From JBBDYQ01 sp035553855 (GTDB taxonomy: Bacteria; Actinomycetota; Thermoleophilia; Solirubrobacterales; Thermoleophilaceae), in assembly GCA_035553855.1 (NCBI GenBank), contig DATMJO010000174.1:1-16506 (forward strand): a stretch of DNA of 16,506 nt, written 5' to 3'. Below are positions 7,385-15,991 of this stretch, one piece after another. The translations under genes and the position numbers were made by a program. How positions within the stretch are numbered: the first letter of the stretch is position 1; each line of letters begins with the position of its first letter. The notes below the pieces were generated by a model. It was given only the letters and a program-made list of their open reading frames with translations. It was not told the origin of the DNA and made no database searches.

Positions 7385-7401
7385 GGTGAAGCACCGGAGA
7401 A
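7385..7401 (-). promoter_or_regulatory. Minus-oriented PHO-like units facing the CpsB-like operon
   Basis: Read on the minus strand, TTCTCC (7401-7396) and TTCACC (7390-7385) begin exactly 11 bp apart. They run toward the phosphatase gene that starts at 7346. The first is back to back with the plus-oriented array, producing the palindrome CCGGAGAACTTCTCCGG (7394-7410). A smaller inverted repeat, CCGGTG/CACCGG (7383-7388 and 7392-7397), overlaps it. No clear -10 element is seen toward 7346. Confidence 0.55.
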
Positions 7402-7443
7402 CTTCTCCGGATCTTCTCCACTTCGTCACCGCGCCTTCACGGC
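7400..7443 (+). promoter_or_regulatory. PHO-box-like array of four 11-bp units facing the winged-helix gene
   Basis: Hexamers TTCTCC (7403), TTCTCC (7414), GTCACC (7425) and TTCACG (7436) start exactly 11 bp apart. This matches the pstS array and resembles the 11-nt direct-repeat units bound by actinobacterial PhoP. TTCACG (7436-7441), 18 bp, then GATTAG (7460-7465) could form a promoter whose transcript starts almost at the TTG codon 7478. The site probably allows autoregulation of the winged-helix gene. Confidence 0.65.
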
Positions 7444-7477
7444 TGGAGGTACCGCCGCCGATTAGCGTGCTCGCGCG

Positions 7478-7866
7478 TTGTCCGCCCTGGCCCCTCCCCC
7501 TGCCCCCGGTGACGCACCGGACGCCACCCTCCGGATCGGGAATCTCGAGATCCGCCCGAGCGAGTTCCAGGTGCTCGCCGACGGCCGGAGGGTGCACCTG
7601 ACGGTGCGGGAGTTCGAGACCTTCCTCGCGCTCGCCATGCACCTCGACCGTGTGCTCCCGCGCCCGCTCATCTACGACCTCGTCTGGGGCGGGCGGATGG
7701 CCTACCGCGACCGCTCCGTCGACGTCTTCATCCGCAAGGTCCGACGCAAGCTCGAGGCCGCCGCCCCGGACTGGACCTACATCCACACGCACTTCGGCAT
7801 CGGCTACCGCTTCAGCCCGGAGCGTATCGCCGGGCCACGTGGATCGATGGGCGGCCTGAGCCCGGC

Positions 7867-7885
<19 letters not shown>
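7478..7885 (+). CDS. Orphan OmpR/PhoB-type winged-helix DNA-binding protein
   Basis: The 135 residues contain one trans_reg_C-type winged helix (about 17-115): LRIGNLEIRPSEFQVLADGR, then LTVREFETFLAL, the recognition-helix segment SVDVFIRKVRRKLE and the wing FGIGYRF. The receiver domain with its phospho-acceptor aspartate is absent, so control must come from protein level, a partner or a ligand. TTG 7478 is the only plausible start: an in-frame TAG lies at 7463-7465 and later starts would cut into the domain. There is no Shine-Dalgarno, so translation may be near-leaderless. PHO-like units end 36 bp upstream, and identical unit types occur before pstS, so this protein may bind them itself. 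Its 3' end overlaps the opposing ftsH gene by 19 bp. A separate full PhoP elsewhere could be the true binder. Confidence 0.85.
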
Positions 7886-9939
<2,054 letters not shown>

Positions 9940-10040
9940 GTCGTCCTTTCGGTGCGCTTCGGCGATATCGAGCCGCGTGCTTCCAGCTGCACCCGGCGGG
10001 CGGCTCGGCAGGCTCACTCGTTTGCCCGCCGATATCAAGA

Positions 10041-10117
10041 GCGGTCACCGAACGAACACACCTCGTTCTCCGGGCGGTCACCGAACTTTCTCCAGCCCGA
10101 CACGGCGCCTTCACCTC
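10041..10117 (+). promoter_or_regulatory. PHO-box-like array of seven tandem 11-bp units upstream of pstS
   Basis: Hexamers begin every 11 bp: GTCACC (10044), AACACA (10055), TTCTCC (10066), GTCACC (10077), TTCTCC (10088), GACACG (10099) and TTCACC (10110). Units 1 and 4 share the identical 13-mer GCGGTCACCGAAC, 33 bp apart. Period and core match direct-repeat units of actinobacterial PhoP boxes. The array lies in the 297-bp region between ftsH (-) and pstS (+), so one regulator could affect both. Confidence 0.75.
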
Positions 10118-10147
10118 TTGCGACGACCGCCCGGGGACGATGGCGCA

Positions 10148-10177
10148 GCCCGCGAGAGCTGCTGCTCGTCCGCGGGC
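10148..10177 (+). repeat. Inverted repeat in the pstS leader
   Basis: GCCCGCG (10148-10154) pairs with CGCGGGC (10171-10177) across a 16-base loop. It lies between the PHO-like array and the pstS start, so it would be in the 5' untranslated RNA if transcription begins near 10140. I see no known riboswitch pattern. It could affect stability or translation, or be a chance GC-rich hairpin. Confidence 0.3.
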
Positions 10178-10236
10178 CGGGCCTCCGGCAGGGGCTCTGC
10201 GAGGACCCCAGACTCGACGAAAGGAATGAGACAGCG

Positions 10237-11061
10237 ATGACGCGTTCCCAGACCATCGCATGCGGGATGGCGTGTGTCGGCGCCATGCTGGTCGCCGCGC
10301 CGGCGACCACGGCGGTCGCGCGCACGACGATCACCATGAGCGGCTCTACGTCGGTGGCACCGCTTGCGGCGGGTCTGGCAAAGGCCTATCTCAAGAACCA
10401 GGCGAACCGCCGCCAGGCGCGCTTCAAGCTGCTCCAGGGCGGCTCCGACATCGGGATCAACGATGTCGCTCGCGGCCGCGTGACGATCGGCAACTCCTCC
10501 CGCGATCCGCAGCCGAGCGACCCCGGCGGCCTCATTTTCAACAAGATCGCCCGCGACGCCCTGTGCGTCGCGACAAACCGGGCAAACCCGATCGGCAACC
10601 TCTCGCAGGCCGAAGTCCAGGCGATCTTCAGCGGGCGCGTCCGCAACTGGCGGGACGTGCCGGGCTCCCGGGTCTCGGGTCCGATCGACCTGATCGTGCG
10701 CACGCCCGCGTCCGGAACGCAGGACGCGTTTCAGAGCATCTTCATGGGACCGGACCTGCGGGTGGCGTCGAGCGCCCAGACGAAGTCGTCGAACGGCCTG
10801 CAGCAACAGGCGATCCGCTCGAACGAGAACGCCATCGGATACGTGTCCTTCAACTTCACGAAGGGCCTGCACCTCGTGCCCTACAAGGGCGTGGCGTGCA
10901 CGCTGCGCAACGCAAAGTCCGGCCAGTACGGCGGCTCACGTAACTTCTGGATGGTCACGCGCGGCAAAGCCAGGGGCGAGGTCGCCCGCTTCATCAAGTG
11001 GATCCGCAGCGCCGGCGCCGCGCGCCGGGTGATCTCGACGAACTGGGTACCGCTGCGCTAG
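10237..11061 (+). CDS. pstS: Phosphate ABC transporter substrate-binding protein
   Basis: The 274 residues start at ATG 10237 with AAGGA (10221-10225) 11 bases upstream. The N-terminal signal peptide is hydrophobic, with probable cleavage after AVA at residue 28; no lipobox is visible, so it may be secreted or held by other means. The phosphate-binding segments TMSGSTSVAPL (33-43), LQGGSDIGINDV and RTPASGTQDAF fit PstS. The protein captures inorganic phosphate outside the membrane and hands it to PstCA. It heads a tight gene string: the TAG stop overlaps the pstC GTG by one base. The seven PHO-like units upstream imply induction under phosphate limitation. The protein is shorter than typical PstS proteins of about 320-370 residues, so it belongs to a compact subtype. 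Confidence 0.93.
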   Translation: MTRSQTIACGMACVGAMLVAAPATTAVARTTITMSGSTSVAPLAAGLAKAYLKNQANRRQARFKLLQGGSDIGINDVARGRVTIGNSSRDPQPSDPGGLIFNKIARDALCVATNRANPIGNLSQAEVQAIFSGRVRNWRDVPGSRVSGPIDLIVRTPASGTQDAFQSIFMGPDLRVASSAQTKSSNGLQQQAIRSNENAIGYVSFNFTKGLHLVPYKGVACTLRNAKSGQYGGSRNFWMVTRGKARGEVARFIKWIRSAGAARRVISTNWVPLR

Positions 11062-12086
11062 TGGACGCAGCGGCCCCCGCAGCGTCCCCCGCGGCCCCCG
11101 GCCGCCCGCGCATCACCGGAATCGGCGATTGGTCCGACCGGCGCGCCGAGCTCGTGCTGGGCGCGCTGGCGTGCCTCCTCCTGCTCCTGATCGGCCTGAT
11201 GCTCGCGACCGTGTTCGCGAAAGGCTGGCCGTCCTTCCGCGAGAACGGGCTCGCCTGGTTCGGGTCGGGCGGTGACGTCGACCAGCAGCTGCTCGACATC
11301 TTCAACTCGCCGGCGAACCCGGATGCCTACGTCTACCACCTGCGTGCCTGGCCGCTGATCTACGGGACCGCGCTCACCACCTTCGGCGCGGTCGCCGTCG
11401 GGCTCACCTTCGCGCTCTTTGCCGCCATCTTCATCGTCGAGTTCGCACCCGACAGGCTGCGGCGCGTGCTCGAGCCCGTCGTGCGGCTCCTGGCGGCTGT
11501 GCCTTCGGTCATCTACGGCCTGATCGGCATCCTCGTGCTCGCGCCGTTCGTGGACGGCCTGGTCTCGACCGAGCGCAAGGAGTCCGTCGCGTTCGTCGTG
11601 CAACTCTCGGGCGCGAACATCAGCGTGGCCACCCTGATCCTCACGGTGATGATCACGCCGATCATGATCGCGATCATCGTCGACGCGCTGCGGGCGGTCC
11701 CGCGCGCGTGGACGGAGGGCGCGGCGGCACTCGGCGTGAATCGCTGGCGCGTGATGTGGACGATCTCGGTGCGCGCTGCCCGTCCCGCGATCGTCGCCGC
11801 GGTCGTCCTCGCCACGGCGCGGGCGCTGGGCGAGGCCATCATGCTGTCGATGGTCTCGGGCTCCCGCGGCTTCGCACCCAACCCGCTCGACGGCCTCACC
11901 TTCTTCTTCGAGCCTGTGCGTCCACTGGCCGCGACGATCGTGGACAACGCCGAGGGCCTGCAGGTCGCGCCCTTCGGACAGACGATCTATGCGTTCGCAT
12001 GCGTGCTGCTCGTCTCGAGCATCTTCCTGTCGGTCGGCGGCTGGCTCGCCAAGCAGCCGTTGCGGCGCTACGGAATCCGCCCATGA
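11061..12086 (+). CDS. pstC: Phosphate ABC transporter permease PstC
   Basis: The 341 residues start at GTG 11061, which overlaps the pstS stop (TAGTG). A start at 10998 is less likely because it would run inside pstS. The first membrane span is LGALACLLLLLIGLMLATVF, followed by an extracytoplasmic stretch (GWPSFRENGLAWFGSG) typical of PstC. The transmembrane domain contains PSVIYGLIGILVLAPF and the EAA-type loop EGAAALGVNRWRVMWTIS that contacts PstB. It forms the phosphate channel with PstA. The last codon overlaps the pstA start by four bases (ATGA), pointing to coupled, stoichiometric synthesis. Confidence 0.94.
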   Translation: MDAAAPAASPAAPGRPRITGIGDWSDRRAELVLGALACLLLLLIGLMLATVFAKGWPSFRENGLAWFGSGGDVDQQLLDIFNSPANPDAYVYHLRAWPLIYGTALTTFGAVAVGLTFALFAAIFIVEFAPDRLRRVLEPVVRLLAAVPSVIYGLIGILVLAPFVDGLVSTERKESVAFVVQLSGANISVATLILTVMITPIMIAIIVDALRAVPRAWTEGAAALGVNRWRVMWTISVRAARPAIVAAVVLATARALGEAIMLSMVSGSRGFAPNPLDGLTFFFEPVRPLAATIVDNAEGLQVAPFGQTIYAFACVLLVSSIFLSVGGWLAKQPLRRYGIRP

Positions 12087-13030
12087 GCATCCGGGCGACC
12101 GAGGCACGCGGGTCCTCCGAGGCCTGGCCGCTCGCGGACCGCATAGGGCTACGACTTGCGTGGGCCGCGGGCATCCTGCTGTGCGCGGTCGTGGCAGCGA
12201 TCGTCCTCTACGTGCTGGTCCGCGGGCTCGCCGAGCTTCGGCCCTCGCTCCTCTTCGAACGCCCGCTCGACACGCCCGACCAGTCGCACGGTGGCGGCTT
12301 CCTCGACCCACTTGCCGGAACGGTGCTCGTGACCATGATCGGCACCGTGATCGCAGTGCCGCTCGGTGTGGCGGCGGCAGTCTGGGTGACGGAGTACGGC
12401 CGCCCGCCCGGGCTGGCACGGGCAGTCGAGTCGGCGATCGAGGTGATCGCGGGGACGCCGAGCATCGTGCTGGCGCTGTTCGGCCTCTTCTTCTTCTCGC
12501 AGGGCATCTTCGGCTTCCTCTCCTTCACCTCAGAGGGCGGCGGCGTCTTCGGTCGCTCGTTTCTGATCGCAGGGGCGATGCTGTCGCTCATCGCGCTCCC
12601 GCTCGTCTTCGGAGCGACGCGCGAGGCTCTCAACGCGGTCCCCGCACACGTGCGGGAGGCGTCCTACGCCCTCGGCAAGACCCGTGCCGCCACGATCCGC
12701 CGGATCCTCCTCCCCGCGAGCCGGCCCGGGATCGCCACAGGCACCGCGCTGGGGATGGGGCGCATCGCGGGCGACACGGCGATCATCGTGATCCTGCTCG
12801 GCCTGCTGCGCTTCGACGGCGCAGGCGCCGGTGTGCCGGTGCTCGACACCCTACGCGGCACGGGCAGCACGCTCACGAGCTACACCTACGCCAATTCGCC
12901 TGCGGGCGAAGGGGGCGCCGAGGCGAAGGCCTGGGCCGCGGCATTCGTGCTGCTCGTCCTGGTAGTCGCGCTCAACTGGCTCGTCGACTGGATCGGGAGG
13001 CGATGGAAGGCACCCGCATGGACTCGCTGA
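12083..13030 (+). CDS. pstA: Phosphate ABC transporter permease PstA
   Basis: The 315 residues begin at ATG 12083, inside the ATGA overlap with pstC. The first span is WAAGILLCAVVAAIVLYVLV. The core contains TVLVTMIGTVIAVPLGVAAAV, GTPSIVLALFGLFFF and the EAA-type loop REASYALGKTRAATIRRILL. LGMGRIAGDTAIIVILLG matches the conserved late PstA segment. It pairs with PstC to form the inner-membrane phosphate channel. The 3' end overlaps the pstB start by 28 bases if ATG 13003 is used, an unusually long overlap that again implies coupled translation. Confidence 0.94.
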   Translation: MSIRATEARGSSEAWPLADRIGLRLAWAAGILLCAVVAAIVLYVLVRGLAELRPSLLFERPLDTPDQSHGGGFLDPLAGTVLVTMIGTVIAVPLGVAAAVWVTEYGRPPGLARAVESAIEVIAGTPSIVLALFGLFFFSQGIFGFLSFTSEGGGVFGRSFLIAGAMLSLIALPLVFGATREALNAVPAHVREASYALGKTRAATIRRILLPASRPGIATGTALGMGRIAGDTAIIVILLGLLRFDGAGAGVPVLDTLRGTGSTLTSYTYANSPAGEGGAEAKAWAAAFVLLVLVVALNWLVDWIGRRWKAPAWTR

Positions 13031-13959
13031 CCCCGCCCCCGCCCGGCTCGCTCGCGCCGCCGCCGCCCGTACGCAAGATCGTCGTCGGTGCGGAGCCAAC
13101 GCGAGTTGCACCACCCCCGCCGGGCGACGGCAGCCACGCCACGGCCCCCAGCCCGGCGCCGTTCACCGGCCCCGTCCGCCGTGCTCGTCCGTCCGCGGCG
13201 CAGCGCGTCGAGCGGATGGGGCTCGAGGGGGTGACGATCGCCTACGCCGGTAAGCCCGCGGTGCGGGAGGTGTCGATGCCCGTCCGCAACGGCGAGGTGC
13301 TCGCCCTGATCGGGCCTTCCGGCTGCGGCAAGACCAGCCTGCTCCGCTCGCTCAACCGCCTGACGGAGCTCACGCCGGGCGCGGCGCGCACCGGCCGCAT
13401 CCTGCTCGACGGCAGGGACGTAGATGCGCTCGAGGTGACGGCCCTGCGGCGTCGGGTGAGCATGGTCTTCCAGCAGCCGAACCCGTTCCCGATGAGCGTG
13501 TTCGACAACGTGGCGTACGCGCTTCGGGAACAGGGAGGGAACCGCCCCGGCCGCGAGGCGCTCAGGCCGCTGGTCGCGGAGGCGCTGCGGCGCTCGGGCC
13601 TGCTCGCCGAGGTGGCCGACGACCTCGGCCGCCCTGCGCTGAGCCTCTCGGGAGGCCAGCAGCAGCGGCTCTGCATCGCGCGCGCGCTCGCCGCGCGGCC
13701 GGAGGTCCTGCTGCTCGACGAGCCGTGCTCGGCGCTCGACCCGAAGTCCACGGCCACGATCGAGGAGCTCATCCTGAAGCTGCGCGACGAGGTCGCGATC
13801 GTGATCGTGACCCACAACATGCAGCAGGCGTTCCGGATCGCCGACCATGTGGGGTTCATGTACCTCGGCGAGCTCGTGGAGTACGGAGCAGCCGACCGGG
13901 TCTTCGGCGCTCCCCGCGAGCAGCGCACGCGCGAATACGTCAGCGGGGCGTTCGGGTGA
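13003..13959 (+). CDS. pstB: Phosphate ABC transporter ATPase PstB with a proline-rich N-terminal extension
   Basis: The 318 residues start at ATG 13003, preceded at two bases by GGGAGG; ATG 13018 is an in-frame alternative. The ATPase has Walker A GPSGCGKT (104-111), the PstB hallmark QQPNPFPMS (157-165), signature LSGGQQQR (215-222), Walker B LLLDEP (236-241) and the H-loop THN. It powers PstCA import by ATP hydrolysis at the cytoplasmic face. An extra N-terminal segment of about 70 residues, rich in proline (PPPPGSLAPPPP and VAPPPPG) and then basic, makes it longer than the usual 250-260. This tail could bind a partner or tether the ATPase. The next gene overlaps by four bases (GTGA). A phoU gene is absent next to it. 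Confidence 0.94.
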   Translation: MEGTRMDSLTPPPPGSLAPPPPVRKIVVGAEPTRVAPPPPGDGSHATAPSPAPFTGPVRRARPSAAQRVERMGLEGVTIAYAGKPAVREVSMPVRNGEVLALIGPSGCGKTSLLRSLNRLTELTPGAARTGRILLDGRDVDALEVTALRRRVSMVFQQPNPFPMSVFDNVAYALREQGGNRPGREALRPLVAEALRRSGLLAEVADDLGRPALSLSGGQQQRLCIARALAARPEVLLLDEPCSALDPKSTATIEELILKLRDEVAIVIVTHNMQQAFRIADHVGFMYLGELVEYGAADRVFGAPREQRTREYVSGAFG

Positions 13960-14681
13960 GCGAGGCCCTCGTCATCGGCCTGGCCGCCGCGCTCGTGATG
14001 GTCGTGCTCTCGGGCTGCGAGTCAACGCAGTCGCGGAGCGCGAGGCTCGCGGCACAGGCGAACACGAAGCTGAACGCCAACGGCCTCAGCGTCCGCAGGG
14101 CGACCCGCCAGGTGAAGGTCCGCGACACCCGGGTCATCCAGGACGGGAACGGGACGGCGGCGGTCGTGGTGCTCCAGAACCGCACGCACCGCCCGCTCGC
14201 CGCGGTACCCGTGGCGATCGAGGCGCTCGACGCCCGTGACAGGTCCGTCTTCCGCAACGACGAGCCCGGGCTCGAGCCGTCGCTGACGGGCCCGGCCTAT
14301 CTAGCCCCCGGCGGAACGATCGCCTGGGTCAACGACCAGCTCCTGCCGGCGGGCACCCCGCGCAGACTGAAGGTGAAGGTCGGCGCCCCGAGGCGAGGCG
14401 CGCGCCGGCCCCCCGCGATCGCCCTGACGCGAGCACGGCGCCAAGCGGACCCGGTCAGCGGGATCGCCGCCGTCGGCCGCGTGACCAACCGCTCGAAGGT
14501 GACCCAGCGCGACATCGTCGTCTACGGCGTGGCGCGGCGGGGGCGCCGCATCGTGGCTGCGGGACGCGCCCAGATCGAGAAGCTGCCGCGCGGCAAGCGC
14601 AAGAGCTTCCAGCTCTTCTTCATCGGCGACCCGCGCGGAGCGCGCATCGAGCTCGCGGCCCCGCCGACGACGTTCAAGTAG
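13956..14681 (+). CDS. Predicted lipoprotein with FxLYD-like beta domains
   Basis: The 241 residues start at GTG 13956 within the GTGA overlap with pstB. An N-terminal hydrophobic segment ends in the lipobox LSGC (about 18-21), so the protein is probably lipid-anchored outside the membrane. The mature part seems to hold two related beta-rich domains, one around VVVLQNRTHRPLAAVPVAIE and one around AAVGRVTNRSKVTQRDIVVY. The latter, with LPRGKRKSFQLFFIGDP, resembles FxLYD or similar extracellular modules. No catalytic motif is seen. Position directly behind pstB suggests accessory scaffolding of phosphate uptake or of the wall proteins encoded downstream. A specific function cannot be assigned. 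Confidence 0.8.
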   Translation: MSEALVIGLAAALVMVVLSGCESTQSRSARLAAQANTKLNANGLSVRRATRQVKVRDTRVIQDGNGTAAVVVLQNRTHRPLAAVPVAIEALDARDRSVFRNDEPGLEPSLTGPAYLAPGGTIAWVNDQLLPAGTPRRLKVKVGAPRRGARRPPAIALTRARRQADPVSGIAAVGRVTNRSKVTQRDIVVYGVARRGRRIVAAGRAQIEKLPRGKRKSFQLFFIGDPRGARIELAAPPTTFK

Positions 14682-14696
14682 GAGGACAGGCAACCC

Positions 14697-15569
14697 ATGG
14701 CCACCGCCGAGACAATCCATGCTCCCCCGCTCGGCGAGGCAGGGGAGCCGTGCCGCGCCTGCGGCCATCCGCTTGCCGCCGACCAGCGCTACTGCCTCAA
14801 CTGCGGCCTGCGCCGCGCCGAGGCGCGCCTTCCCTTCATGGAGATCCTCCGCGGCGAGGGCCCGCTGCCCGCGGTCGTGCCCGCTGCTCCCGTGCGCCCA
14901 CCGGCGCCCCACGGCGCCCTAGCTTTGGCCGGCGCGGCCGCCCTCGCCTTCGGCGTCCTGATCGGCGCGCTTGCGACCGCAGGCGACCCCCCGCCGCCGC
15001 GCGTGGCCCAGGCTCCCGCGCCGGTGGTGAACGTCACGACCCCCGCCGGCGGTGGGGCTGCGGCGCCCACCCCGGAGGCCTTTGCGAGCGACTGGCCCGA
15101 GGGCACCACGGGCTACACCGTCGTGCTGGAGCGGCTTCCGAAGGACGACACCGAGCCGGCCGCCGTGGCCGCTGCCAAGTCAGAGGCGCAGTCATCCGGG
15201 GCACCGGACGTCGGCGCGCTCGACGGCGACGAGTACCCGAGCGCGGGCGCGGGCGAGTACGTGGTCTACTCCGGAGTCTTCGACAGCAAGAAGGCCGCAA
15301 GGAAGTCGCAGCGCAGGCTGAGGCGCGAGTTCCTGGAGGCCGAGGTGGTGAGGGTCAGCACCAAGGCACGCGCGTCGGCCGGCGAGAAGGACTCGGGGAA
15401 GGCCGCCGAGGTCTCGAAGGACGAGCTTCGCGAGCTCCAGAAGCTGAGCGGCGAGGAGCAGCAGAAGCGCTCCGCCAAGCTGCCGGACAAGACGAAGACC
15501 GAGGGCAGGCCGCCGGCAAAGGACGGGGCGGACCCCGGCGCCGGGAGCGAGGAGCAGGTGATCGAATGA
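14697..15569 (+). CDS. Zinc-ribbon, single-span membrane protein with SPOR-like domain
   Basis: The 290 residues start at ATG 14697, with GGAGG (14681-14685) 11 bases upstream. A cytoplasmic zinc ribbon (C19, C22, C33, C36) precedes one membrane span (about 74-95), a proline-rich linker and a SPOR-like domain (about 138-221: GYTVVLERLP, then DEYPSAGAGEYVVYSGVFDS, then ARKSQRRLRREFLEAEVVRV). SPOR domains bind glycan strands of peptidoglycan lacking stem peptides. The C-terminus is highly charged and disordered-looking. The layout suggests a sensor or scaffold linking the cytoplasm to the wall. It follows the lipoprotein after 15 bases and overlaps the next gene by ATGA, so it belongs to the pst gene string. 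Confidence 0.8.
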   Translation: MATAETIHAPPLGEAGEPCRACGHPLAADQRYCLNCGLRRAEARLPFMEILRGEGPLPAVVPAAPVRPPAPHGALALAGAAALAFGVLIGALATAGDPPPPRVAQAPAPVVNVTTPAGGGAAAPTPEAFASDWPEGTTGYTVVLERLPKDDTEPAAVAAAKSEAQSSGAPDVGALDGDEYPSAGAGEYVVYSGVFDSKKAARKSQRRLRREFLEAEVVRVSTKARASAGEKDSGKAAEVSKDELRELQKLSGEEQQKRSAKLPDKTKTEGRPPAKDGADPGAGSEEQVIE

Positions 15570-15991
15570 CCCTCGGGGAGCGCATGGCCGCAGTCCTGGC
15601 CGCCGCGCGCGGCGAACCGCCGCGACCGAGCCCCGCTCCGCCGGCCGGCGGAGTCCCTGCCGGGCTCGTCGTGACGCCCGCCGGACTCTCGGAGCGCCGG
15701 CGCGAGCTCGCCCGCGAGCTGTGTGAGCTGCAGTGGGACCTCGGCGGTCTCGCATACGAGATGGCGGTGCGGGACCACTTCCGGCTGGACGTGCTCGTGA
15801 CCCGGGCCGCCCGGCTGCAGGAGGTCGATGCGGATCTCGGCGAGGTCGAGCGCATGCTGCGGCTGGACGAGGCGGGCGCAGCCGGGACCTGCGGCACGTG
15901 CCAGGCCATGCACTCGCGAGGCGCCGCGTTCTGCTGGCGCTGCGGGAGCCAGCTGCTGGAGCCCGTCCCAGCGGAGGCTGTCGGCCGGTGA
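15566..15991 (+). CDS. Small helical protein with C-terminal zinc ribbon
   Basis: The 141 residues start at ATG 15566 in a four-base overlap with the previous gene. A proline-rich N-terminus is followed by a helical, coiled-coil-like stretch (about 41-102: SERRRELARELCELQWDLGG onward). The C-terminal zinc ribbon has C109, C112, C123 and C126 (CGTC and CWRC). No membrane span or signal peptide is seen, so it should be cytoplasmic. Paired zinc ribbons in this protein and in its SPOR-like neighbour, together with the overlap, suggest a physical or regulatory partnership. I do not recognise a named family. Confidence 0.75.
   Translation: MTLGERMAAVLAAARGEPPRPSPAPPAGGVPAGLVVTPAGLSERRRELARELCELQWDLGGLAYEMAVRDHFRLDVLVTRAARLQEVDADLGEVERMLRLDEAGAAGTCGTCQAMHSRGAAFCWRCGSQLLEPVPAEAVGR

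Noticed and set aside
9940..10038. TTG 10038 as the ftsH start
   Set aside because: It lacks a ribosome binding site and abuts the PHO-like array; GTG 9939 has AAAGGA at four bases. The earlier start cannot be fully excluded.
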